Assembly: GCA_933822405.4 (NCBI GenBank)
Contig: CAKOGP040001736.1
Span: 188,981-252,980, forward strand
Source of the DNA: Cylindrotheca closterium
Taxonomy: Eukaryota > Bacillariophyta > Bacillariophyceae > Bacillariales > Bacillariaceae
Direction: 5' to 3'
DNA: 64,000 nucleotides
Shown here: piece after piece, positions 1 through 9,348 of the stretch
Layout: every line of letters begins with the position of its first letter
Position numbering within the stretch: position 1 is the first letter of the stretch
The notes under the pieces: generated by a model
Databases searched by the model: none
Told to the model about the DNA's origin: nothing
Seen by the model: the letters and a program-made list of their open reading frames with translations, nothing else
Made by a program: the position numbers and the translations under genes

Positions 1-426
1 AATTAGAACGACAGATATATATAAAAAAAAGACCTTATTTTCGAATTCATTCATCTCAGTCGATAGAAAGAATAGCGTTTAAAAAAGCGCATCAAAATCA
101 AATTTATCCTTGATCTCTTTTCCACTGAGTTTTTTAGTTTTCACTTCATTTTGAAACTGCGTCTGTGCGAGTGAGTCGTTGTCCTCTGACACGGAGTTGG
201 CCCTGGTACCGGTACCAGGTACAGTAGGGGATAGATCTACAAAGATTTCCAATTCGAGATTATGAGAATCCTGCTTTGCCGCTCATGCTCGAACCCGTAG
301 AGATTCTACACAATATCCAAATCGTCCGATCAATCATCCAAAATCGGAATCCAAACGACTTTTGCTTTCACCTTCATACTTTGTCATAATTTTCCAGTTG
401 CAGTAAAGTTGCAAAGAAAAGAAATC
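1..426. promoter_or_regulatory. 5' flank of the first Lys-rich micro-gene
   Basis: No coding region is visible. The tract GTTTTTTAGTTTTCAC near 128-143 recurs near 1086-1101 ahead of the second micro-gene, and a CTGTGCGAGT block also follows in both copies, so the promoter or 5' UTR was duplicated with the gene. A GGTACCGGTACC palindrome lies near 206-217. Confidence 0.45.
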
Positions 427-750
427 ATGACAAAACAAGGAAAGAAGGCTAAGGTAAGCAGTCATCTTTGCATGTGTCAAGTATCGCTTGCGTAGAAGAA
501 TTGGACCATTGAATTGCTTCTGCTTTGCTTTTGAATTGCGTCTGTATCATTTGCAGAAACTCCACTTTCGTCCCAAGAATACTTTTCTCACAGCATTCCT
601 TTTGTTTCCATGCAACAGGATGCCCAAGACGCCAAGGCGGCGAAGCCTGATGACGAGATCAAGGGCAAGAAATCTCCGGCTGACAAGAAGACAAAGCCAG
701 GAGAAGACAAGAAGCCCAAACCAGCTGCAGGAAAGAAAGGCAAGAAGTAA
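427..750 (+). CDS. Tiny Lys-rich basic protein, two exons (copy A)
   Basis: Exons 427-453 and 619-750 are joined across a GT-AG intron (454-618) and encode 52 residues. Exon 1 encodes MTKQGKKAK; exon 2 is about 40 percent Lys, with Asp/Glu, Pro and Ala making up most of the rest, ending in GKKGKK. There is no hydrophobic segment or signal peptide, so a soluble, probably disordered polycation is expected, perhaps binding nucleic acid or the ribosome (inference only). The model is supported by a second copy at 1358-1723 with the same exon split, a similar intron start and a shared upstream block. I do not recognise the family. The short first exon makes it easy for gene finders to miss. Confidence 0.6.
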
Positions 751-1357
751 CAAGCTTGTTGAGAATGGCAAACTGAAGGATCCAGCCCAGCACACTACGA
801 CACCATAACGGCAAGTCATTGTCAGGATGTGTTGCTCACAGCAGCGAGCAAATCAACTTCAGTAGAATAACCTTATATAGAAACTTATTCTAGCCCGATA
901 TTCTTCCGTTTGCGTACCAGATCTTGATGTTTTAACTCGGGTTGTCAGCAGCAATGTCGCTTTGTTGGGACCTCAAGGACCGAAGAGCGAATGAATCAAT
1001 CATCCTTTTGTAACCAAATATATTTATGGCGGTTGGAAGCGCAATGAAACGCATCCATACATTTTGCATCTTTTTTTTTCACCTAGTTTTTTAGTTTTCA
1101 CACCATATTTAGAAGGTGTCAGTCGTGTCTGTGCGAGTCTGATATTAATACGATTGATTTTCGGCACGGTATTCTTCGACGTCAGTCGACCCACGACCTG
1201 CACAAAATGCCCAAGTACTATTGTACCAAACCTACTGTATCCGAAGCGTCCGATCGAGCATCCACACATCAGAATTCAAATTTTCTTTCCTTTTACAATA
1301 CTCTGTCATAACTTTCCATCTGGAACAAAGCTGCAAATCAGTAAAAGAAAGAGAGGA

Positions 1358-1723
1358 ATGCCAAAAAACTCAAAGGTAAGAAATGATCTTTGCATGTTTC
1401 AACTACTGTATGCCGCTGGCAACAAAGAATTGGGCCACTGGTTGTTCTTGCTTCTGCTGCTATGATTTCAAATCGCAACTGCTGTGCTCCATTTGCAGGA
1501 ATTACCTCTATTCGTATGGGATCGTCATTACCTTCCATGGATAATTAAATTGCGTGCTCACGGTATCCCTTTTATGTTGGCATCACAGGCCGGCCAGGAC
1601 GACAAGCAGCCTTCTCATGAGGCGAAGGGGAAGAAACCTACAATTGACAAGAAGCCAAACACTGGCAAGAAGTCGAAGCATGTTGAAGTCAAAAAGACGA
1701 AGCCAGTCAAAGGCAACAACTAA
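1358..1723 (+). CDS. Tiny Lys-rich basic protein, two exons (copy B)
   Basis: Exons 1358-1375 (MPKNSK) and 1589-1723 flank a GT-AG intron (1376-1588) and encode 50 residues. The exon 2 product is basic and Lys-rich (GKKPTIDKKPNTGKK and similar), matching copy A in composition and in the K-K-x-P spacing. Both introns open with a similar GTAAG...ATCTTTGCATG tract and keep CATTTGCAG and CCTTTT landmarks, which supports a tandem duplication of a unit of about 950 bp. A second in-frame acceptor at 1498 would insert 30 residues; the downstream one is preferred because it matches copy A. The function is unknown. Confidence 0.55.
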
Positions 1724-2486
1724 GCTCGTTGAGAAGTACATGACAACTTATGCGGGATCCAACAAAACTTGAACATCACTTAGGAAGTGCAGCGATCAGA
1801 GTGCAATAGCTTATAGCAGCTAGTGTATAGAAAAGGATCGCCCCTTCTAAAAGAAAATTATTCTAGCAATGATGTACTACTAGAGATTGGTTGCGTATGG
1901 TAGTCGATCAGACCTGTAGACACTCTGGACATTACTTGTATCATCAAAGCGGCTCGATTCTGATTTGTAGGATTGTGTAAGTGGAAATGAAAGACGAGAG
2001 TAGTAAATGGCACTCTTGCAGTTGATCTGCTTACAGGCCGTAACACCTTCGCGAGCGGTTAGTAGCCCAGTGTCAGTTGGGTTTGAGCCGGGTATCAGAT
2101 TTTCATCTGAATTCAGTAAAATATGATGAGTGGCCTGTCAAGTGATCACCAAAACAACAAAACTACAGTACCGGTATGATACAAACCCAAACCACATTGT
2201 GTCATTTTAAATTCCTTCCCCCCAAAATGCAACGATCAGAATATCTCCCCTTTACTCCACCCAATTACTCCACCCCATTATAATCTTCTCCCCTTTTTAT
2301 GTTTCACCCTATCATTCAGTAGTATATGACGTCAAAAACAGCATATCGTACACAGTGTCGTACAGTGTGATTTCATATTGAGTGTTGTAGAACTCGCATC
2401 GTCACGATCGCATATCATACCGGCGGTATAGGTACAGTACTCTAACGACTTGACTCCCCACAGTTGATGAACAAAGGTCCTAAATA
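1724..2486. other. Intergenic region
   Basis: No convincing gene is seen. The stretch holds pyrimidine-rich and AT-rich tracts and several near-copies of the palindrome TACCGGTA (near 2171 and 2420) before the start codon at 2487. Confidence 0.5.
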
Positions 2487-3888
2487 ATGAAGCAGGCTAC
2501 AGATCACCTAGACACCCTGATTCAGGACATAAGAAGTCAGAATCCAAAGACGCTAGCTTATTGGAGAGTGACAAATGAGCCAATCTACAAAGTGCTTCAA
2601 CACTTCGCCTCCACAGACTCTGATGATGATGATTCATCTCAGAGTGTAGATTCGCTGTTACCACAGGTACAGACATTCTTTGATGCCTTGAATGCTCAAC
2701 TATCAGTACAAGAATCTGAAGATCCCGACTATCAAGCCTATTTGAAGTCAAAGTCTCCTGAAACTACGACTCCAAAAACCACATCATCAACCACCGATGT
2801 TTCAATCGTTTTTGGTGGAAAATATCCAGCTGAAGGGAAACCACGATCGATATCAGAACGTCTGGTCAATAAGCTCAGTGATGGGAAGGATGAGACGGCG
2901 GTGATCACGGTGTCAAGGTCCAATGTTTCCCATGATATGCCAATCAACTGTAGACATGTTGCTTTGCAAAATCTAGACCATGCCGATACCAGTTTGGGCT
3001 CTGCAGAGTTTGGGCAAATTCTCGAAATGGCTGGAAATGAAGCAAAGAAAGGAGGTGACAAACCAGGTTTGACACTCTACTTGACATTGGGACAGCACAA
3101 AGGAGTAAACCCGTTCCGTCGAAATCTTCAGGGTGCCAATAACTTTTGCCTAGCCTTGGAGAAATTCATGACAACCGAGAAGGATGGCAACACACGAAAT
3201 GATGCTTGTGATTGGAGGGTGGTGCTGACAGGAACAGATGCAACGTTGCCCAGTGACTATCCTGCTTCTCACGTAGAGCTTTTGAACCAAAGTCTCCAGA
3301 TTCCATCCTACAAGATTTCGGAATACAACTTTACCTATGCCACGTCCAAGGTAAGATACAATTTTGACCATGTGGGCTTGTGCTTGATGTTGGCAGTAGG
3401 AATAACTAGTTCTCACATTTCATTTATTCATTCATTCATTCTTCCTCAAATAATAGCTTGGACAGTACTTTCTTCTCATCAAGACCGTTGCTCAGTTAAC
3501 TGGTCGGATGGACATTGTCGAGGAAGTGGAACATATCGTGGTCAAAATCCAAGCTAGCGTAGATAAAGCAGGCGACAATGGTAATTACCATCCACCAGAG
3601 GATGGCCAGGAAACACCGTCTACTTTTATTTCGATGGCAGAGCTCGATCAGTATTCCAGGAGGAGCATGGAATTGGAACTCGAGCTTCGGGAGCACCTGC
3701 AGTTTGCGAAGGGAATTTCCATTTGTTATACGCCACTTCATGCCGTGCCATGGACACAGCAAGCAGTTGCGTCAGCAGCTGGGTCTGAGGACAGTCTGTC
3801 TCCAAAAGCCTTTGTTTTAGAACAAGTGGTCAAACGATTGAAGAATGCGATTTCCATCGACCAAGCGGTGGAATGCCATTTCAAGTAA
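2487..3888 (+). CDS. Divergent short-chain dehydrogenase/reductase-like protein
   Basis: Exons 2487-3350 and 3457-3888 are joined across a GT-AG intron (3351-3456) and give a 431-residue protein. After an N-terminal extension of about 105 residues, VFGGKYPAEGKPRSISERLV sits where an SDR would have its glycine-rich nucleotide-binding turn. CDWRVVLTGTDATLP resembles the strand before the catalytic Ser, and splicing creates YATSKLGQYFLL, which fits the SDR YxxxK catalytic motif followed by its long helix. The glycine pattern is not canonical, so cofactor binding is uncertain. Without splicing the reading frame ends just after the YATSK, which is further support for the intron. No signal peptide or membrane segment is seen. 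The SDR assignment is inference; a conserved hypothetical protein is the fallback. Confidence 0.5.
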
Positions 3889-3952
3889 TGATGAGGACAC
3901 AAAAGACAATGATTTACTATAAACACTGCACAAAGACTAATATAAAGTTATC

Positions 3953-5826
3953 TTATCCAAAATACAGCCATTCCATAATGAGGCGGTAGATTATTCTCTT
4001 TCCAAATTCAGTACACGGATAGTCGGGCACCTCCATGAAGCGCAACTGCGAGTCGTCTCTCATTTTATACCAATCGTCCGTCATGAGTTCCTGACACGTG
4101 ACAGCTGGAACACCAATTTGAGGGTTGTAAGTAATAGGCCCGCCATTCGATGGAATCGATCCATACACAGAGTAGGCACTATCCTCGCTATCAATGTTGA
4201 TTTTGTCCGTAACCACAAATGGGAAATCAGTGTCATAAAGCAAGTAGGTATTGGAACCATCGTCAATATTCTTGGCCTGCAATACTGAGGATTGTTTGTT
4301 CAAGTTGTCGTCCATTATCATCCGGCACCCATTTTCCAAATTGGGAGACACTTTGGCGCACATGGCAACTCCACTGGCATAACATCGTCGGCAGCAACTA
4401 CACTCGACGTTGCAATCGGAGGAGCATCCCATATTCGTACTGCAAAGTCCTCGTTCTTGACAGAGAAATTCCATGCTTGCCCCAGCAGTAAAGTTGTTGG
4501 TATGAAGATAAAGATTGAAACTGTGTGCATCTATTATAGAGAGGGAATAACAAAAGCGCGTGAGTTATGTATTGATGACATGAAGGAAAGAAGGAGAGGA
4601 ACATGATGTTCCATTCTCTTACCATCGTTCTTAAGATTTTGCAATGTCTCCGGAATGTCTCCACTCAATTGGTTCTGTTCCAAATGGAGCTTGTGAATCT
4701 GTCTACAGAAACCGATGGACGCAGGTATTTCTCCGGTCAGTCTGTTATCATTCAATCGTAGGTCTTGAAGCAATGTCAGCCGACCAATATGCTCCGGAAT
4801 CGTTGAAGTGAGAAGGTTCGAAGCAAGGTTCAGGGTTGTCAAGCTGGTCAGGGCCAATACGAGCTCATCGGGGATTTCTCCCTCCAGGCGATTGTACTGC
4901 AGCAAGAGCTCGTCAAGATTCCTCATCCTTCCACCTAAGGACGGCGGAATGCTACCAACCAAACGATTGTACGACAAGTCCAACCGGCTGGAAAGCTTGG
5001 ACAATTCGGATATTTCCAACGGAATCGTCCCTTCGATGCGATTCTGGGGCAGATCAAGTGAATACAGGTTGGAAAGGAGTTTGATGCTCGCTGGTAGACT
5101 TCCTTCGAGGTTGTTCGATGGGAGTTGCAGCATTGAGACCGAACCTTCCGAACAGAACCGAACCCCAAAGTGAAAGGTCGAGCTTCCACTCCAATTGCAA
5201 ACAGAGGAATTGGAGAGAAAGTTGTATTGATTGATCCAGCCTTCTCCATTCGTAGCATAATAGAATACGGCGAGAGCATAACGCTCTATGATCTTCCAAT
5301 CAGGAGTGGAATCGTCAAGCGTGTCGGAACTGAAATCATCTTCGGAGAGCCACTTCCAAGCCTTGTACTCGGACATGGTGTTATTTACTGTTTCATTCGC
5401 CATATAGAAGGTAGGGGACGCCACTGGTGATAGCGCTGAATACAGCCTTGCTAGCTTTGGATCATCACGGAATGGATTATTATTCGGTTCTCCAATCGTA
5501 TCGTCGTTCTCATCCTCTATTGGCGATGGTTCATCATGATCTTCAGATGGAGGATTGCTAGGATTCGAATCGACAGAATCGACAGCAGCCTTCTCATCAA
5601 CTTTACTATTCAGCTCCTTGACGTACAATCCTATGAAAATGCACAGGGCGATGAATAGCAGAAAGATGATGACGACAAGGCGGTACCAAGTTTTTTGGGA
5701 TTGAGAATGAGGTTCTTTTTCTTTGATCGGCGTTGACGATGGTGATTCCTCGTCGTTCAGCTGTTGTTGCTTCACCACTTCGCCCGTACCGGGCAGATGT
5801 GGCGATTCATCATAGACTTTATCCAT
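3953..5826 (-). CDS. Type II membrane LRR protein with Cys-rich C-terminal region
   Basis: On the minus strand, exons 5826-4623 and 4530-3953 flank an intron (4622-4531) and encode 593 residues. The junction restores an LRR-like stretch (HSFNLYLHTNNFTAG), which supports the acceptor choice. Order: acidic cytosolic tail 1-46, one membrane anchor about 47-72, a Ser/Pro/Asp-rich linker, a helical cap with IIERYALAVFYYAT and VCNWSGS, about eight plant-type LRRs (LxxLxLxxNxLxGxIP) from about 200 to 420, then a Cys cluster (CSSDCNVECSCCRRC) and about 140 unassigned residues ending with paired Cys. The membrane topology puts the LRRs outside the cell or in the secretory lumen. It shares the anchor-cap-LRR-Cys order with other LRR genes here but lacks their C-terminal DWVGIY-type domain and a long Pro/Thr stalk. 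Ligand unknown. Confidence 0.8.
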
Positions 5827-7154
5827 GGTGGGCCTAGCAATATTGTTGTTGTTGGGATATTATATTGTGTAGTATGGGAGAGAATCAATCAATCAATCAA
5901 TCACAAAGAATAAAATAAGTCTCCTCACAGATTCGTATTTATGCTCGCGGGATTGATGAAATACGCGGTTTTAATAGGATCACGAGTCAGTCAGTCGTCT
6001 TCAGTAATATTTTCATGTGGTTCGCAAATTTGACAGCGAAATCAATCATATCTTTATGCGGGGAAAGATACATTCTCTCAATGTGATATCACGATGAGCA
6101 TGTACCGGTACATATGCGGCAACTGTCAAGCCTTCATTATCATCATCTTCCGACATCGTCATTGATCTCATGCAATTGATGGAGGTGACACGTGCATACG
6201 CGCGTGTCAATAATATGTGTGTCACATCATGTCACTTGATCTTTCAAAGTACATACTTAGTTTTGCAACAAAGAAAAACGAAACATTTTATACGAAATGC
6301 AATAAAAGAGACCGTCGTTGCCACCCTTGCAATTTGCAATAACCAGATACTATCAAAGAAAGCAGGTATTTTTATGAATATCCTAATAATTTTATAAAGT
6401 GGCGCTGCCGTCTTGAATGCTTCTTCTTGTTTGCCTTTTTGCTGGTATTCGTCTAAGGCCAACGACCAGCACCTCATTGCTTTTTGCCGCCAATCTCGAT
6501 CAGATCAAATCATTCATTCGACCCCAAAACCACCATGCAAAAGTCAAAGAGAAGAGAAGAAATGCTTTCCAAAATAATGAATTCTAAGGCTACTACGCTG
6601 AGGACCACTGGAACTTGAGAGACATCCTTTATCCATCCCAAGCCAAGCACCTCCTCTAGACACGGATTCACTTCTCGAAGAGGCTTTGGTCACCTTTCGT
6701 TTCGAGCATTTGCGAGTCCATCCCATATGTATGGTCCTTTACTGTGCCCTCCTAGTAGTTGCTCTTTGCCGGGCTGTATGTTGTGATGAACCAGCTCCTA
6801 CTCAGCCCATTCATTCTTGACGTTGGGTCCAATCCTTCGTTGGGTCTCACAACACACAACCTTTTTCTTCAACTGACACGTGCGCTTGCAATTTTTTGGA
6901 TGTTTGAATGAGGATGGCAGATATATTGGCATAGTTCCTAAAGGTAAAAAAACAAGAACGTGACTCATTGTATATTCTCATGGTATACATATATGCATGC
7001 TACTGTCGGGCTACTTTACAACTTGTTCAAAACTATTGATTCATTCTTCATTCATTCGATGGTAATCTCAAGGGGCGCAGCAGTGATATGATGTGCGCCT
7101 AGTCACACAGGAGACTGATGGTTTGCTTGGACTGTTCAAGATAATACTGTCTGT
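5827..7154. other. Long intergenic region
   Basis: No supported gene is seen in this 1.3 kb. It contains a TCAA tetranucleotide run near 5887-5903, another TACCGGTA-like palindrome near 6104, and AT-rich stretches. Short open frames, including a 60-residue basic one on the minus strand (6544-6726), have no recognisable features. Confidence 0.5.
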
Positions 7155-8942
7155 TTAGGCCAATTGGATGCCAGTCTTTCTCTGGTGCCGTCCCCGAAGT
7201 CGAGCCAATTGCTTCGAAGTGAGCTGTTGCAAAATGTTTTCGACCCAAGCGACCTTTTTCTTTTCTTCCTCCATCACTTCGAGTTTCGATTGCCATATCT
7301 TCACCTCGCTGGCCAAAAAGGCAATCTTCATTTGTAGCTTTCTGATTTCAAGGCCCTTTTCGGCAGCTGTCATGGTAGAAGGAATGCCATCGTCACGAAT
7401 GACAGCCAGAATACTCTGACCGGGAACATCCTTTGGAAGCCGTTCGAGAAGTTGGTCTCGACACTCATCTGGCTTCTCTGCGGCAAAATCTTGACGCATC
7501 ATGTGGTGCTTCTTTGTACGAGCCTCGGCGGACGACACGACTGCCCACTTGAACTTTGCCTCAAGGGTATTGGAAACATGAGCAACCTTCTCCAACTCGG
7601 ATTGAAAGTAAATTTGTCTGGCTGCCTTGGCCGTAGCAGCTTTTCGCAAGCGCAAATGATATTCATCCTCCATTTTCTTCTTCTTCCCGTCAAGTTCGCC
7701 CAGCTCAGCGGCGGTGCTCTTCTCTTTGGCATTCATAAAGGCTAAAAGCTTTTGTAGTTTGGTAATGCGGATATTGTGGACCAATTCTGGACTCTTCAAG
7801 AGAAACTTGGGATGGTGTCCCATGAATTCATTAAAGGCTTCATCAAAGTCTTGGACAAAGGCTAGATCAATTGGATCGCCTTCCATGTTCTTGATTTGGA
7901 CACTACGCTTGCCATCTACGGTGTCGACATCTGGGGTTTCCAAAACGCTGATACCATCTTCTTTGTCAGTCATTTCAGGACTTTCTTCGCGGCCCTCTAC
8001 AGCCTCCCGGTCTTGAGGTATATCGTCCCGCATTTCCGATTCTGTTTCACGGGGACTTAGCATGTCATTTTCTTCGAGCATGCGGAAGATATTGACTTTG
8101 CGTTCCTCCGGGGGTTGATTGGAAAAGGACTTGGCGTCTTCAAGCATGCCAAAGACGGCAGAGGAAAAATCCTTGACATCGTTTCCATCAACACTGACCC
8201 TGTCAAGAAGATCAAAGACATCTCCCGCATTCGCACTTTCTAGGTCGATGATATCAGTACTGCCCAATCGATTGAAGATGTTGTCTCCTACGGCTCCTAC
8301 TGCGGACTGTTCGGAAGTTACACTGCCTTCGGCACTGCTGTCGTCGTCATCGCTGTCATCATCACTATCTTCGTCACTGCTATCGGAAGAGGCAGATTGA
8401 ACAGGAGGCCGCTCGACTTCTTCGGAAGCTTCTGAATGGGATCCCATTAAAAGCTGAGAGACAACAGTAGCTGTTTCCAAGAGCTTGACAAATGGCTTGT
8501 GATTTCCCTTTCGTGCTTGTTGTTCCAAATGTTCAAAGACGGCAGCCGATCGGTCCGAGACAGATACATCATCCGGGTCGGCACCTCGTGCTGGCAGACT
8601 CCAATCAGCGTTCTCTTCATTCTGGTCCATAGAAGTCATGTGAAAGACGGCTGCAGTCGCCTGGACCAATGGTTCCAAATTGGGGCGAAAGATATTCGAA
8701 GGCTTGGCCGATGCAATTGGATCCCGGACATCTTCGTCATACATGGATGTCTTGGGTGATCTCAGTGCAGTCGGAGTCTTTGGGGATCGTGGAGCCCTGG
8801 AAGAAGGCGCCCAGTCGTCATCGCCATCATAGTGACGACGAGACTTGGAAGAACCTCCTCGTCCTCCACCCCCGCCGCCATACCAATCTTCGAGACTGGT
8901 ATCAATCAATTCGGGATTGTGTGTGCTTGCCTGATTTCCCAT
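7155..8942 (-). CDS. Acidic coiled-coil protein with N-myristoylation signal
   Basis: A single exon of 595 residues. It begins MGNQAST, which fits an N-myristoylation signal (Gly2, Ser at position 6), so attachment to a membrane face is likely. A Gly-rich and basic Ser/Arg stretch follows, then SPKTPTALRSPKT with proline-directed phosphorylation sites. A very acidic Ser/Asp run (about 190-215) comes next, and two segments with a repeated FEHLEQQARKGN / FGMLEDAKSF / FRMLEEND pattern. From about residue 400 to 595 the sequence is Lys/Glu/Ala/Leu-rich and probably coiled coil. There is no enzyme motif and I do not recognise the family. It is transcribed away from the gene starting at 9349, with a 406-bp region between them. 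Confidence 0.75.
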   Translation of the reverse strand: MGNQASTHNPELIDTSLEDWYGGGGGGRGGSSKSRRHYDGDDDWAPSSRAPRSPKTPTALRSPKTSMYDEDVRDPIASAKPSNIFRPNLEPLVQATAAVFHMTSMDQNEENADWSLPARGADPDDVSVSDRSAAVFEHLEQQARKGNHKPFVKLLETATVVSQLLMGSHSEASEEVERPPVQSASSDSSDEDSDDDSDDDDSSAEGSVTSEQSAVGAVGDNIFNRLGSTDIIDLESANAGDVFDLLDRVSVDGNDVKDFSSAVFGMLEDAKSFSNQPPEERKVNIFRMLEENDMLSPRETESEMRDDIPQDREAVEGREESPEMTDKEDGISVLETPDVDTVDGKRSVQIKNMEGDPIDLAFVQDFDEAFNEFMGHHPKFLLKSPELVHNIRITKLQKLLAFMNAKEKSTAAELGELDGKKKKMEDEYHLRLRKAATAKAARQIYFQSELEKVAHVSNTLEAKFKWAVVSSAEARTKKHHMMRQDFAAEKPDECRDQLLERLPKDVPGQSILAVIRDDGIPSTMTAAEKGLEIRKLQMKIAFLASEVKIWQSKLEVMEEEKKKVAWVENILQQLTSKQLARLRGRHQRKTGIQLA

Positions 8943-9348
8943 TTTGTAGTTTTATAGTTCCAAATAGGTAGAATGCGTTTGTTGGTGAATACTATTAGGA
9001 AGGAAGTAGTAATTGATTTGTTGAATAGTAGCAGTCGTCAAGATTGATGATGATGTGCAGAACGAACGATTATTTTTTGGTTTGGCGATATCAAATCATA
9101 TCGCCAAATAAGCGTGAGCGGGGCACGACAGGCCGGCCAAGGCGTCTGTCCCTCGACCCAAAGTCTTTTCTTCCCGCGCGCGTTTGAAACGCGACTGTGT
9201 GAACAGTATTCTACATGTACACTACGCGACTGAGACCGAAACAAACGTTCAAGCAATATGATGAGCATCATAAAACAGAAATACTTGGTTGAACAGTCTT
9301 CAAACAAGTCAATTCAGCAAAGTCTCACCTTTTTCATTGCCTATTATC
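8943..9348. promoter_or_regulatory. Bidirectional promoter region with two inverted repeats
   Basis: This region separates two divergent genes. It holds a perfect inverted repeat, TTTGGCGATAT at 9081-9091 and its complement at 9098-9108, with a 6-nt spacer. A second, CGCGTTT-G-AAACGCG, lies at 9179-9193, just after TTCCCGCGCG. TTTGGCG and TTCCCGCG resemble E2F-type sites, which suggests cell-cycle control, but this is inference from the motifs alone. Confidence 0.5.

Noticed and set aside
6544..6726. 60-residue basic open frame on the minus strand
   Set aside because: Has an ATG, but no paralogue, promoter or conserved feature is visible. Too short to support on sequence alone.
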